A stretch of DNA of 64,000 bases from UBA1847 sp964386735 (GCA_964386735.1 CAYLTW010000003.1:1-64000); one strand, 5' to 3'; shown: positions 44,692-53,289, counted from the stretch's first letter. Notes: generated by a model from the sequence alone, not told the origin. Numbers and translations: made by a program.

Positions 44692-44780
44692 GTTCGGGCG
44701 TGGATGGGGTGCTGTTCACCGTCATGGCTCGCTTCGCTGCGCTTTATTGCCGATGAACAGCACCCCATCCACGCCCGAAC
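44692..44780. repeat. Palindromic element, copy 2, overlapping the sdhE start
   Basis: Perfect 27-bp arms (44692-44718 and 44754-44780) flank a 35-bp centre. The 24 bp at 44724-44747 are identical, in inverted orientation, to 29912-29935 of copy 1. Similarity continues on one side as ATT(T/G)CCGAT(A/G)AA, whose second form includes the sdhE start codon. The right arm is codons 1-9 of sdhE as annotated; the left arm is its inverted copy. Folded in mRNA, the stem would hold the sdhE start region. Confidence 0.92.
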
Positions 44781-45019
44781 AATACTCGAGATTGAGGTGG
44801 CAGTGCCGGCGAGGCATGCGCGAGCTGGATGAGCTGCTAGCTGCCTATCTCGACGGTTCTTACGTGCAGGCTGGCGACGATGAAAAAGACGCGTTTGAGG
44901 CACTTTTGGAGCTTCCCGATCCTGAACTTGTAGGTTACCTGTTGAATCTCAAACAGCCTTCCTCCGAGCGTATCGGCAATGTCGTCAACCACATACTCGG
45001 CCGAGATTCGAGCGAATAG
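44753..45019 (+). CDS. sdhE: FAD assembly factor SdhE
   Basis: SdhE promotes covalent attachment of FAD to SdhA. The 88-residue product has the defining RGxxE motif in LRWQCRRGMRELDELLAAYL (about residues 14-33) and the five-helix pattern ending LLELPDPELVGYLLNL. The first 13 residues (MNSTPSTPEQYSR) are largely encoded by the right arm of the palindromic element, and no Shine-Dalgarno is visible before the ATG at 44753. A TTG at 44792 is an alternative start that would preserve the whole conserved part. It lies 73 nt after sdhB. Confidence 0.9.
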   Translation: MNSTPSTPEQYSRLRWQCRRGMRELDELLAAYLDGSYVQAGDDEKDAFEALLELPDPELVGYLLNLKQPSSERIGNVVNHILGRDSSE

Positions 45020-45413
45020 TCGGCTGCGCCGGCTCGTTGTGCTCACCGGGCTGGCTTCGGCGCTGATCGGTGTGCTCGTTATTATTTTGTTGCCGATTTC
45101 GGCATCGGTCCGGGCAATTGTCGTCACCGGCTGGTCTTGCTGGTGCGGAGGAGAATTGCTGACATACTGGCGGGCCTATGACCGTTGGTCTGGCTTCCGG
45201 GTGTACGCAGACGGAACTACAGAGCTGTTTGGCGCCGGCGAATGCCGAGCGGCGCGCATCGTGGCCGGCAGCATTGTGCTGGCGGAAGTGGCCTGGGTTC
45301 GAGTTCAGATCGAAAACGGTGATTGCTGGGGAGAGCTGGTGGCCGGAAAGCATCGCCAATGCGAGGAGTGGCGCCGTTTTCAAGTCATATTTCGTCACCG
45401 GAACACATGCTAA
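44979..45413 (+). CDS. CptA/YgfX-like membrane protein
   Basis: The 144-residue protein has two adjacent membrane helices (LRRLVVLTGLASALIGVLVI, then a second around residues 45-60) followed by a small soluble domain, the architecture of CptA (YgfX), the partner encoded next to SdhE (CptB/YgfY) in E. coli. The ATG at 44979 overlaps sdhE by 41 nt. YgfX was described as a toxin acting on cell division proteins, but a link to SdhE function is also possible; sequence conservation in this family is low, so the call rests on topology and position. Confidence 0.72.
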   Translation: MSSTTYSAEIRANSRLRRLVVLTGLASALIGVLVIILLPISASVRAIVVTGWSCWCGGELLTYWRAYDRWSGFRVYADGTTELFGAGECRAARIVAGSIVLAEVAWVRVQIENGDCWGELVAGKHRQCEEWRRFQVIFRHRNTC

Positions 45414-45512
45414 TATTCGCTCGGCCCGACGATCGGCGTGAGATCCGACATCGCAGCGGACGGGGGCGCAGGATCGGTATCGCAAGAAATAATGAGAACA
45501 GCTGATTTCATA

Positions 45513-45539
45513 GAACTTTTAGGCACTTGCCCGGTCTAT
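45513..45539 (+). promoter_or_regulatory. Sigma-E type promoter before rpoE
   Basis: GAACTT at 45513-45518 and TCTAT at 45535-45539 are 16 bp apart, matching the sigma-E consensus (GGAACTT, 16 bp, TCTRA-like). It lies about 45 nt upstream of the rpoE ATG, counting from the expected start near 45545. It would give the positive self-control known for rpoE of E. coli and algU of Pseudomonas. Confidence 0.65.
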
Positions 45540-45585
45540 TTCGGCATCGAGCGGCTGTGTCGCAAGTTCCGCTGGACGCGTTAGC

Positions 45586-46164
45586 ATGTCGAGTGAGCCG
45601 ACGGACGCGAAGCTCGTCAAGCGGGTACAGAAAGGCGACAAAGGTGCGTTTGATTTGCTGGTACTCAAATACCAGCACAAGATTGTTAACCTTGTAATGC
45701 GATATGTACGTGATCCCGAGCAAGCACTGGACATTACGCAGGAAGCCTTTATTAAGGCCTACCGGGCATTGCCGAGGTTTCGCGGTGACAGCGCGTTTTA
45801 CACGTGGTTGTACAGGATCGCCGTGAATACCGCGAAGAATTATCTCGCGGCCCAGCGGCGCCGGCCAATGGACATTGAACTGGATTTGCAGGACCCGGAG
45901 CAATACGAGCTGCATGCGAAGCTGAAGGAGACCGACACGCCCGAGGGCGTTGCCATGAGCCGGGAGTTGCAGGAAACGGTTGAGAAGGCCATCCAGGGTC
46001 TTCCCGATGATTTGCGAACAGCAATTATCCTGAGGGAACTGGACGGCATGAGTTACGAGGAGATCGCGGAGACAATGGAATGCCCGGTGGGCACTGTGCG
46101 GTCACGAATTTTCAGGGCACGCGACGCGATCGCGAAAAAGGTCGGTACCCTGATTGGTTATTGA
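45586..46164 (+). CDS. rpoE: RNA polymerase sigma-E factor (RpoE/AlgU)
   Basis: Sigma-E controls the response to envelope stress. The 192-residue ECF factor has region 2 (VNLVMRYVRDPEQALDITQE, FRGDSAFYTWLYRIAVNTAK) and region 4 (GMSYEEIAETMECPVGTVRS), followed by RIFRARDAI, closely matching E. coli RpoE and Pseudomonas AlgU. It heads the rpoE-rseA-rseB-rseC operon behind a self-type promoter. Its release depends on RseP, encoded at 10773-12128. Confidence 0.97.
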   Translation: MSSEPTDAKLVKRVQKGDKGAFDLLVLKYQHKIVNLVMRYVRDPEQALDITQEAFIKAYRALPRFRGDSAFYTWLYRIAVNTAKNYLAAQRRRPMDIELDLQDPEQYELHAKLKETDTPEGVAMSRELQETVEKAIQGLPDDLRTAIILRELDGMSYEEIAETMECPVGTVRSRIFRARDAIAKKVGTLIGY

Positions 46165-46203
46165 GACAATATTTTTTCGGGCGGAGCCCGGGTGTGGTGG
46201 TGT

Positions 46204-46824
46204 ATGAACGAAGCAATAAGAATGCAGCTGTCTGCTTTTGTTGATGGGGAACTCCCCGAGACAGAAGCTGAACTGTTGCTGCGAAGGCTGAGCCAGGATG
46301 CTGAACTACGTCAGCAGGTAGCTGAATTCATGGCGATCGGTCGCGCAATACGAGGTGATGTGCAGGTAACCGGCATCGACAATCTTCGAGGTCGAATCGC
46401 TGGCGCGCTCGATGTAACACCGGAGATTGACGAACTCGCCGAAGATTCGCCTGTCGATAGCCGATTTGTCAGGCCGCTGTTCGGTTTTGCGATAGCTGCG
46501 ACCGTGGCGCTGGTTGCGATTTTCGGTTTGCGCCAGATGTCTGTTGTCGAGGGAGTTGGAGTTGATGCGCAGGGATCACAATTTGCTGATGTTTATGAAG
46601 CTTCAAGTTATACCCAGAAGCAGCCGGAAGATGTTCTGGAAGATGAACTGCTACGCGAGATGCGCCGAATGCACGACGCGTCGATCTCGGATCCGAGAAT
46701 CAAAACCAGGCTGACCTCAGTCGAAATCAGCCAGGAACTTGTGGAACAGGAGCTCGTAGATGAAAAACTCATTGACGAGGAATTGGCTGACAAATCCCCG
46801 GTGAATGACGCAGCGGTCGAGTGA
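46204..46824 (+). CDS. rseA: Anti-sigma-E factor RseA
   Basis: RseA holds sigma-E at the membrane until it is cut by DegS and RseP. From the ATG at 46204 it has 206 residues: a cytosolic anti-sigma domain (MNEAIRMQLSAFVDGELPET, LSQDAELRQQVAEFM), one membrane helix (FGFAIAATVALVAIFGLRQ, about residues 92-110), and a periplasmic tail. The tail ends in a run of five-residue units (QELVE, QELVD, EKLID, EELAD). A GTG at 46192 closer to GGAG would add four residues. The end overlaps rseB. Confidence 0.9.
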   Translation: MNEAIRMQLSAFVDGELPETEAELLLRRLSQDAELRQQVAEFMAIGRAIRGDVQVTGIDNLRGRIAGALDVTPEIDELAEDSPVDSRFVRPLFGFAIAATVALVAIFGLRQMSVVEGVGVDAQGSQFADVYEASSYTQKQPEDVLEDELLREMRRMHDASISDPRIKTRLTSVEISQELVEQELVDEKLIDEELADKSPVNDAAVE

Positions 46825-47795
46825 TCCCAATTACCACCAGACGCTCCGCGGAAATGCTCGTCGCATTTTTCGGCGCGATTCTGATTGCCCCCCTGAGTCT
46901 GGCCGCAGACAGCGATCCGAGCCGGTGGTTGACACGCATGACCGGTGCGGTCGAATCGATCAGCTATGAGGGTACGGTCATTCGTATATCGAATGGCAAG
47001 GCTGAGGCATTGAAGGTTGTGCACACCATCGTCGATGGTGTCGTGCGCGAAAAGCTTGTCTCGCAGGAAGGCGATGGCCTCGAGATCATTCGCAATGGCA
47101 ATGAGGTTCACTGTATTTTGCCGGATCGCAAGTCCGTGCTGGTGGAGGAGTGGAACGATCAGAGCACGCTTTTTTCAACGTTGCCGTCCAGCGATATACG
47201 ATTTGGCAATGAGTATGACGTTGTTATTGTTCGTGAAGATCGCGTAGCCGGCCACAAAACCGTCCTCATCGCTATCCGCCCGCATGACGAATTTCGATTT
47301 GGCCATCGAATCTGGCTTGATCTCGACACGGCTTTTCCCCTGCAAGCCCATTTAATTGGCGGGGATGGCTCGGCGCTTGAGCAGGTAAAATTCGCGGACA
47401 TCACTCTGAACAAGGAAATTCTGGCGAGTGACCTTGCGCCGTCGTACAGTACCGCTAACTTCAAATGGTACAACCAGCCACGCCGCAAAGAGTCAACCAT
47501 CGTGGAATCAACATGGGTAAGCGACGATCTTCCGGCCGGATTCAGGGTCATCGAGACGCACGAGGAAAACCTGCCTGGCAGTGAGGAAACTGTCGCGCAC
47601 ATTCTGTTCAGTGACGGGCTAGCCAGTGTGTCGGTATTTGTCGCAGCGCACGACGGCAAAAAATTTGCTGAAAAGTCAAAAATTGGCGCGTCAAACTCGT
47701 TTTCGATTGTCGTCGACAATCACCGGGTGACCGCCGTCGGCGAAGTACCAGCAAAGACGGTCGAGCGAATAGCGACTTCGACTCGTTTACGCTAG
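46821..47795 (+). CDS. rseB: Sigma-E regulatory protein RseB/MucB
   Basis: RseB binds the periplasmic part of RseA and shields it from DegS until lipopolysaccharide precursors displace it. The 324-residue precursor has a signal peptide (about residues 1-29, cut near LSLAADS), an N-terminal LolA-like domain with WLTRMTGAVESISYEGTVI, and the smaller C-terminal domain from about residue 225. The GTG at 46821 overlaps the rseA stop. Length and order match MucB of Pseudomonas. Confidence 0.94.
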   Translation: MIPITTRRSAEMLVAFFGAILIAPLSLAADSDPSRWLTRMTGAVESISYEGTVIRISNGKAEALKVVHTIVDGVVREKLVSQEGDGLEIIRNGNEVHCILPDRKSVLVEEWNDQSTLFSTLPSSDIRFGNEYDVVIVREDRVAGHKTVLIAIRPHDEFRFGHRIWLDLDTAFPLQAHLIGGDGSALEQVKFADITLNKEILASDLAPSYSTANFKWYNQPRRKESTIVESTWVSDDLPAGFRVIETHEENLPGSEETVAHILFSDGLASVSVFVAAHDGKKFAEKSKIGASNSFSIVVDNHRVTAVGEVPAKTVERIATSTRLR

Positions 47796-47863
47796 CCGGC
47801 GGCCGAAACATCGGCGATGCCCCAGTCATCTTTAGGGGCGAAATCCCGTACAATTCTTTCCGT

Positions 47864-48328
47864 ATGACGGTCATCGAAATTCCCAGGGCTAAGGTAATTG
47901 AAATCGTGCGTGAGCAAGGCGGTGCGCGCGCGATCGTCGACGTTGACGCTGGTACATTCTGCCGGCGCTGCGCCGAAGGCAAGGGTTGCGGTGCAGGAAT
48001 TTTTGGTAATTCTGCGTCGATGCGTCGCGTCGAGGCATCGCTGCCAGCCGGGCTCGATGTGTCTGAAGGCGATATCGTCAGTCTGTCGCTCGGTTCACGC
48101 AGCTTATTGCAGGCTGCGACGATTGTGTACGGCTGGCCGCTCCTGGGAACGGCCGCTGGCGCGTTATTGGCCTACGTCGCCGATTTGAGTGACCCAGGCG
48201 CTGCCGTGAGTGCCCTGGCCGGCCTGGGCGCCGGTGTCGTACTGGCCCGGATTCGGCTCGGCAACAGACATTGCCTGACGCGCTTTACCCCGACAATCAA
48301 TCGCCTGGCAGGCCATTCCGGAGCCTGA
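47864..48328 (+). CDS. rseC: RseC/MucC family membrane protein
   Basis: RseC is an inner-membrane protein of the sigma-E operon with a positive effect on the pathway; in other bacteria relatives act in redox modules. The 154-residue product has the N-terminal cysteine cluster CRRCAEGKGCGAG (about residues 33-45) and two membrane helices (about residues 87-130). It starts 68 nt after rseB. In Pseudomonas mucD would follow, but here a glutaredoxin-like gene does. Confidence 0.9.
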   Translation: MTVIEIPRAKVIEIVREQGGARAIVDVDAGTFCRRCAEGKGCGAGIFGNSASMRRVEASLPAGLDVSEGDIVSLSLGSRSLLQAATIVYGWPLLGTAAGALLAYVADLSDPGAAVSALAGLGAGVVLARIRLGNRHCLTRFTPTINRLAGHSGA

Positions 48329-48577
48329 ATGCCGCATCTGGACGTTTACAGCCGCGAAGGGTGCCACCAGTGCGACGTTCTGATCAAGGAGCTGCAGGTC
48401 TTGCTTCAGGGCCGGGTGAACATAGAGATACACGATGTCGATACACGGGAAGAGTGGTGGCGAAGCTATGACGAGCGCGTGCCGGTTGTCGAACTGGCCG
48501 GGGTTGTGTTGTGCGAATTTTCGCTCGATCGGCGGCGGATTCTGGACGCGCTTTCTGACCTCGCGATAGAGGAATAA
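48329..48577 (+). CDS. Glutaredoxin-like protein (DUF836 type)
   Basis: This 82-residue thioredoxin-fold protein opens with a beta strand and CxxC motif, LDVYSREGCHQCDVLIKEL (cysteines at 12 and 15), and has the cis-proline loop in YDERVPVVELAGVVL. That is the pattern of the DUF836 glutaredoxin-like family. It directly abuts rseC with no gap. A dithiol role, perhaps toward the RseC cysteine cluster, is inference. Confidence 0.88.
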   Translation: MPHLDVYSREGCHQCDVLIKELQVLLQGRVNIEIHDVDTREEWWRSYDERVPVVELAGVVLCEFSLDRRRILDALSDLAIEE

Positions 48578-48615
48578 ATCGGTATACTTCGCCGGTTCCC
48601 GAGTCTCACCTACCC

Positions 48616-50406
48616 ATGAAGAACATACGCAACTTCTCAATTATTGCCCATATTGATCACGGCAAGTCGACACTGGCTGATCGCTTCATACAGCATTGCG
48701 GCGGACTTGCAGATCGAGAAATGGCGGAGCAGGTACTCGATTCAATGGACCTGGAGCGCGAGCGTGGCATCACGATCAAGGCGCAGAGCGTTTCGCTGAA
48801 CTACCAGGCGCAGGACGGCGAGGTGTACCAGCTCAACTTCATCGACACGCCGGGACATGTCGATTTTTCCTACGAGGTTTCGCGATCGCTTGCGGCTTGC
48901 GAAGGTGCCTTGCTGGTGGTTGATGCCGCGCAGGGCGTTGAGGCGCAAAGCGTCGCGAATTGTGCGACCGCGATCGATCAGGGTCTCGAAGTGCTACCGG
49001 TTCTGAATAAGATCGATTTGCCGGCCGCCGAGCCGGAACAGGCAATTGCCGAGATCGAAGACGTCATCGGCATAGACGCCCAGGATGCAGTTCGGGTCAG
49101 CGCCAAAACAGGCACTGGCGTGCCGGATTTGCTGGAAGCAATCGTTAAGCATATTCCTGCCCCTGAAGGTGACCCGGATGCTCCGCTTCAGGCGTTGATT
49201 ATTGACTCGTGGTTCGACAACTATGTTGGTGTCGTATCGCTGGTACGAGTCATGAACGGCAGTCTTGCAAAGGGGGAGAAGTTCACGGTTATGTCAACCG
49301 GTGATACCTACACTTCAGACCGCGTTGGCAGTTTTACACCAAAGATGGAGGACCGCAGCGCACTCAAGACCGGCGAGGTAGGGTTCGTTATCGCCGCGAT
49401 CAAGGACATCTATGGTGCACCGGTTGGCGACACTCTGACGTCGACTCGGCAGCCCTGTAAGGAGCCGCTGCAGGGATTCAAGCAGGTGCAGCCAAGAGTT
49501 TTTGCCGGCCTGTTCCCGATAAGTTCGGACGACTACGAGAATTTTCGCGAGGCGCTGCAAAAACTTCGGCTGAACGACGCAGCTCTGCATTTCGAGCCGG
49601 AATCATCGGCGGCGCTCGGCTTCGGATTCCGTTGCGGTTTTCTCGGCATGCTGCATATGGAGATCGTGCAAGAGCGGCTCGAGCGCGAATATGATCTCGA
49701 ACTGATATCGACCGCACCGACCGTGATATTTGAAGTTGTCGACAATTCAGGGAACGAGATGCTTGTTGATAACCCATCGAAGCTTCCGCCGCCGAATGAG
49801 ATTGCGGAATTGCGTGAACCCATCATCACCGCCAATATTCTTGTCCCAGAACGTCATGTCGGCAGTGTGATGAAGCTTTGTATCGAGAAACGCGGTGTGC
49901 AAAAACATATCCGCTACCTGGGTAAGCAGGTGTCGCTCGAGTATGAGATTCCCCTGGCTGAGGTCGTTCTCGATTTTTTTGATCGCCTCAAGTCAGTTAG
50001 CAGGGGGTTTGCGTCATTCGATTATCACTTCGAACGATTTGAACCGGCGCAACTGGTTCGACTTGATGTTCTGATCAACAAGGAGCGCGTCGACGCATTA
50101 TCGATCATTGTGCATCGCGATAACGCGAATCGGCGTGGACGGGACCTGGTCGACCGGATGCGGAAATTGATTCCGCGACAAATGTTTGATGTCGCCATTC
50201 AGGCGGCGATCGGGGGGCAAATCATAGCGCGAAGCAATGTCAAAGCGTTGCGCAAGAACGTCACGGCAAAATGTTATGGCGGTGACATCTCCCGAAAACG
50301 TAAACTGTTAGAGAAGCAGAAAGCCGGCAAGCGTCGCATGAAGCAGGTCGGGTCCGTTGAAATTCCGCAGGAAGCGTTTCTAGCTGTTCTGCGTGTAGAT
50401 AAGTGA
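48616..50406 (+). CDS. lepA: Elongation factor 4 (LepA)
   Basis: LepA is a ribosome-associated GTPase that aids initiation and biogenesis of 30S subunits. The 596-residue product has G1 AHIDHGKSTLADRFI, G3 DTPGHVDFSYEVSR and G4 NKIDLPAAEPEQ, the EF-G-like domains II, III and V, and the LepA-specific C-terminal domain (GGDISRKRKLLEKQKAGKRR). lepA-lepB-rnc-era-recO-pdxJ-acpS is a widely kept gammaproteobacterial order. Confidence 0.98.
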   Translation: MKNIRNFSIIAHIDHGKSTLADRFIQHCGGLADREMAEQVLDSMDLERERGITIKAQSVSLNYQAQDGEVYQLNFIDTPGHVDFSYEVSRSLAACEGALLVVDAAQGVEAQSVANCATAIDQGLEVLPVLNKIDLPAAEPEQAIAEIEDVIGIDAQDAVRVSAKTGTGVPDLLEAIVKHIPAPEGDPDAPLQALIIDSWFDNYVGVVSLVRVMNGSLAKGEKFTVMSTGDTYTSDRVGSFTPKMEDRSALKTGEVGFVIAAIKDIYGAPVGDTLTSTRQPCKEPLQGFKQVQPRVFAGLFPISSDDYENFREALQKLRLNDAALHFEPESSAALGFGFRCGFLGMLHMEIVQERLEREYDLELISTAPTVIFEVVDNSGNEMLVDNPSKLPPPNEIAELREPIITANILVPERHVGSVMKLCIEKRGVQKHIRYLGKQVSLEYEIPLAEVVLDFFDRLKSVSRGFASFDYHFERFEPAQLVRLDVLINKERVDALSIIVHRDNANRRGRDLVDRMRKLIPRQMFDVAIQAAIGGQIIARSNVKALRKNVTAKCYGGDISRKRKLLEKQKAGKRRMKQVGSVEIPQEAFLAVLRVDK

Positions 50407-50413
50407 GGCTATT

Positions 50414-51169
50414 TTGAGTTTCAATCTTGCATTAATACTGACCGTGTTGACTGCGTTCACCGGTTTGATTGTGGCGATTAACAAGTTCGTGTGGCAGCGA
50501 GCTGATCGTTGGAAGGACGCGCCGGCTGGTCGGCATACGCTGGTCGAATATTCGCAATCGTTTTTCCCGGTGTTGTTATTTGTACTTGTCATTCGATCTT
50601 TTGTCTTCGAGCCATTTCGCATTCCGTCCGGTTCGATGGAACCAACCTTGCTGCAGGGCGATTTTATTTTCGTCAAGAAATATTCCTACGGGTTGCGCCT
50701 TCCCGTGATCGATACCAAAATCATCGAGACGGGCGAGCCAAAGCGTGGCGACGTTGTGGTGTTTCGTTTGCCAAGCGACCCAAGCATCAACTACATCAAG
50801 CGTGTCGTCGGTCTGCCTGGTGACGAGCTTACTTACCAGGACCACCGCCTGACGATCAACGGCCGGACAATGTCACTCGAGCCAGCCGTCGATCCGAACT
50901 CGCGACAGCAAACTTTGCACTCGGAGCAACTTGATGAACGACTACATAAAATCAAGGTCTTGTTGCCGCAATCGAACAAGGATGGAACCTGGAAAGTGCC
51001 GGAAGGTCATTACTTCATGATGGGTGACAACCGTGACAACAGCACCGACAGTCGCTTTATCGACGCCATTCCGGAGGGCAACCTGGTCGGCGAGGCAGTA
51101 CGAATCTGGTTGCATCTGGACGGCCTCACCTGGCCGGATTGGAGCCGCATGGGCACGAAGATTCAATAA
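50414..51169 (+). CDS. lepB: Signal peptidase I
   Basis: LepB cuts signal peptides from exported proteins at the outer face of the inner membrane. The 251-residue product begins with a membrane helix (about 1-22), then a second segment (FFPVLLFVLVIRSFVF). The catalytic serine lies in IPSGSMEPTLLQGDFI and the lysine in NYIKRVVGLPGDEL, and GDNRDNSTDSRF forms the last box. The start is a TTG at 50414, 7 nt after lepA. It is shorter than E. coli LepB (324), as in many bacteria. Confidence 0.96.
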   Translation: MSFNLALILTVLTAFTGLIVAINKFVWQRADRWKDAPAGRHTLVEYSQSFFPVLLFVLVIRSFVFEPFRIPSGSMEPTLLQGDFIFVKKYSYGLRLPVIDTKIIETGEPKRGDVVVFRLPSDPSINYIKRVVGLPGDELTYQDHRLTINGRTMSLEPAVDPNSRQQTLHSEQLDERLHKIKVLLPQSNKDGTWKVPEGHYFMMGDNRDNSTDSRFIDAIPEGNLVGEAVRIWLHLDGLTWPDWSRMGTKIQ

Positions 51170-51265
51170 TGTGGTGCCAGTCACTGAATTGGCCGTTAGA
51201 ATCAGTCAGGCTGTGATATGCGGCGCAAATTTTGTTCGTCGCGGGCGATTGCGGAGATTCCGGCA

Positions 51266-51658
51266 ATGAACGGCAAGATCAATGGTCTGACAGACAGGAA
51301 ACGCCAGGCGGGCATGACGACGCTTGGTATTATTGTCCTGTTGCTGTTTGTCGGCCTGTTTGCATTCGCGTTTCTTCGTTTGACACCCGTGTATCTGAAC
51401 TACATGAAGATCGTGGGCGTCGTCGATGGTGTGCGGGAAGAATTCGATGGCCAGGGACCGACCAGTGCCGCGATAAGGCGCTCGCTCCGACGCCGATTCG
51501 ATGTCGAAAGCGTGGGCATAATTACGCCTCGTGACGTAAAAGTGACCTCGGTCGATGGTGGTTTGCAGGTAAGCGCCGTCTATGACCACACAGCACCATT
51601 TATTTCCAATATTTCATTCACGGTGCATTTCGACAAGACTGTCGTCGTACGCCGCTAA
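51266..51658 (+). CDS. DUF4845 membrane-anchored protein
   Basis: The 130-residue protein begins with a basic stretch and a single N-terminal membrane helix (GMTTLGIIVLLLFVGLFAFA, about residues 17-36), followed by a small soluble domain with YLNYMKIVGVVDGVREEF. This matches DUF4845 proteins, which are common between lepB and rnc in gammaproteobacteria. RQAGMTTLG resembles a prepilin-type leader, but no pilin features follow. The ATG at 51266 has GGAG upstream; the frame is open to 51218. The function is unknown. Confidence 0.85.
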   Translation: MNGKINGLTDRKRQAGMTTLGIIVLLLFVGLFAFAFLRLTPVYLNYMKIVGVVDGVREEFDGQGPTSAAIRRSLRRRFDVESVGIITPRDVKVTSVDGGLQVSAVYDHTAPFISNISFTVHFDKTVVVRR

Positions 51659-51706
51659 CTAATAAAGCGTCCGACCAGCAAGGGCGCAAGAAAACGAGCG
51701 ATCACC

Positions 51707-52390
51707 TTGGACAAGGCTTTAAGCTGGCTCGCCAACACGCTGGACTATCAGTTCAACGCACAGCAGCTATTCGTACAGGCATTAACTCACCGTAGCTCCC
51801 CTGGCGCGAGTAATGAGCGCCTTGAATTTCTGGGCGACGCCGTTCTGGATTTTGTTGTGTCAGAGGCTGTATACAAGTCCTTGCCCGACGCCGATGAAGG
51901 CGACCTGAGTCGCCTGCGCGCGTCATTGGTCAAGGATACGTCTCTTGCAAAACTTGCCTCCGAGCTCGGCCTCGGTGAACATTTGATCTTGGGCAGCGGT
52001 GAGCGCAAATCGGGCGGGCATCGACGCGATTCGATTCTTGCGGATGCGCTTGAGGCTCTGTTCGGCGCGGTTTTTCTGGACGCCGGCTACGACGCGTCGC
52101 GACAATTCATCGGGAGGGCATTTGGCGATCGCCTCCTGGATCTGCCGGATCCCCGCGAGCTTCGTGATCCCAAGAGCCGGCTGCAGGAGTGGCTGCAGGC
52201 ACGGCAAATGGGCCTGCCTGAGTACGATCTCGTCAACACCTCCGGCGAAGCCCATCGGCAGCAGTTCGAAATACGGTGTACGGTCAATGGCGCAAAATCC
52301 ACGACCAGTGGCAATGGTTCGTCCCGGCGGAGCGCTGAGCAACAGTCGGCAAGACGTATGCTGGCGATCCTGACCGAGCCGGAAGGATGA
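51707..52390 (+). CDS. rnc: Ribonuclease III
   Basis: RNase III cuts double-stranded RNA, including rRNA precursors. The 227-residue product has the signature NERLEFLGDAVLDFVVSE, the second acidic motif ILADALEALFGAVFLDAGYD, and a C-terminal double-stranded RNA-binding domain (DPKSRLQEWLQARQMGLPEY). The start is a TTG at 51707. The stop overlaps era, the usual coupling; in E. coli RNase III represses its own operon by cutting a leader hairpin. Confidence 0.97.
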   Translation: MDKALSWLANTLDYQFNAQQLFVQALTHRSSPGASNERLEFLGDAVLDFVVSEAVYKSLPDADEGDLSRLRASLVKDTSLAKLASELGLGEHLILGSGERKSGGHRRDSILADALEALFGAVFLDAGYDASRQFIGRAFGDRLLDLPDPRELRDPKSRLQEWLQARQMGLPEYDLVNTSGEAHRQQFEIRCTVNGAKSTTSGNGSSRRSAEQQSARRMLAILTEPEG

Positions 52391-53289
52391 GCGAACAGGC
52401 CTATCGCTGCGGCTATGTCGCTGTCGTTGGTCGGCCGAACGTCGGCAAATCGACGTTGATCAATTCGCTCATGGGGAGCAAGGTCAGTATTGTTACGGCG
52501 AAGCCGCAAACCACGCGGCATCGCATCATAGCCGTTCAAACAACAGATACGGCACAAATTCTTTTTGTCGATACGCCCGGGATGCATCGCAATGCGGGCA
52601 AGGCAATGAACAGGCTCATGAATCGTACGGCCGTCAGTGCGTTGATGGATGCCGATCTCGTGCTCTTTGTCATTGAGGCAAGTCGCTGGACAGAGGAAGA
52701 CGATGATGTGTTGAAGCGTGTCAGGGACAGTGGCCTGGCAGCGATCGCGCTATTGAACAAAGTTGATACTGTGCACCCGAGGGAGGCCGTTCTCGAACGA
52801 TTGTCCGAACTATCGGAGCGGCACGATTTTGCGGAGATGATCCCGATTTCCGCGAAGAAAGGCGACAACATCAATGTGCTGCTTGAAAAGATTCCAGCAT
52901 ACCTGCCCGAGTCGCCACCGTTATTCCCGGAGGAAATGCGAACCGATCGCAGCCGCGAGTTTCACGCGGCCGAAGTTATTCGCGAAAAACTGACCTTGAT
53001 GCTGCACCAGGAATTGCCGTACGGATTGACCGTGCAGATCGAGCGATACGTCGAGGAGGACGCTCGGCTCGCGATAGACGCTATTATCTGGGTGGAGCGC
53101 GACAGCCAGAAGGGAATTGTCGTCGGCAAAGGGGGAAGCCGCCTGAAGCAGGTGGGCACCGCTGCGCGTGTTGAGCTCAAGAAGCAGCTGCAACAGTCTG
53201 TACATCTCGAACTGTGGGTCAAGGTCAAGCAGAACTGGGCGGACAACGAAAGGGACCTTCATACCCTTGGCTTTGATACACCGGGATGA
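52387..53289 (+). CDS. era: GTPase Era
   Basis: Era binds the 3' end of 16S rRNA and helps mature the 30S subunit. The 300-residue product has G1 VGRPNVGKSTLINSL, G3 DTPGMHRNAGKA and G4 NKVD, and a C-terminal KH domain (IVVGKGGSRLKQVGTAARVE). The usual G2 threonine stands in KPQTTRHRIIAV. The ATG overlaps the rnc stop, and the stop overlaps the recO ATG. Confidence 0.98.
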   Translation: MSEQAYRCGYVAVVGRPNVGKSTLINSLMGSKVSIVTAKPQTTRHRIIAVQTTDTAQILFVDTPGMHRNAGKAMNRLMNRTAVSALMDADLVLFVIEASRWTEEDDDVLKRVRDSGLAAIALLNKVDTVHPREAVLERLSELSERHDFAEMIPISAKKGDNINVLLEKIPAYLPESPPLFPEEMRTDRSREFHAAEVIREKLTLMLHQELPYGLTVQIERYVEEDARLAIDAIIWVERDSQKGIVVGKGGSRLKQVGTAARVELKKQLQQSVHLELWVKVKQNWADNERDLHTLGFDTPG

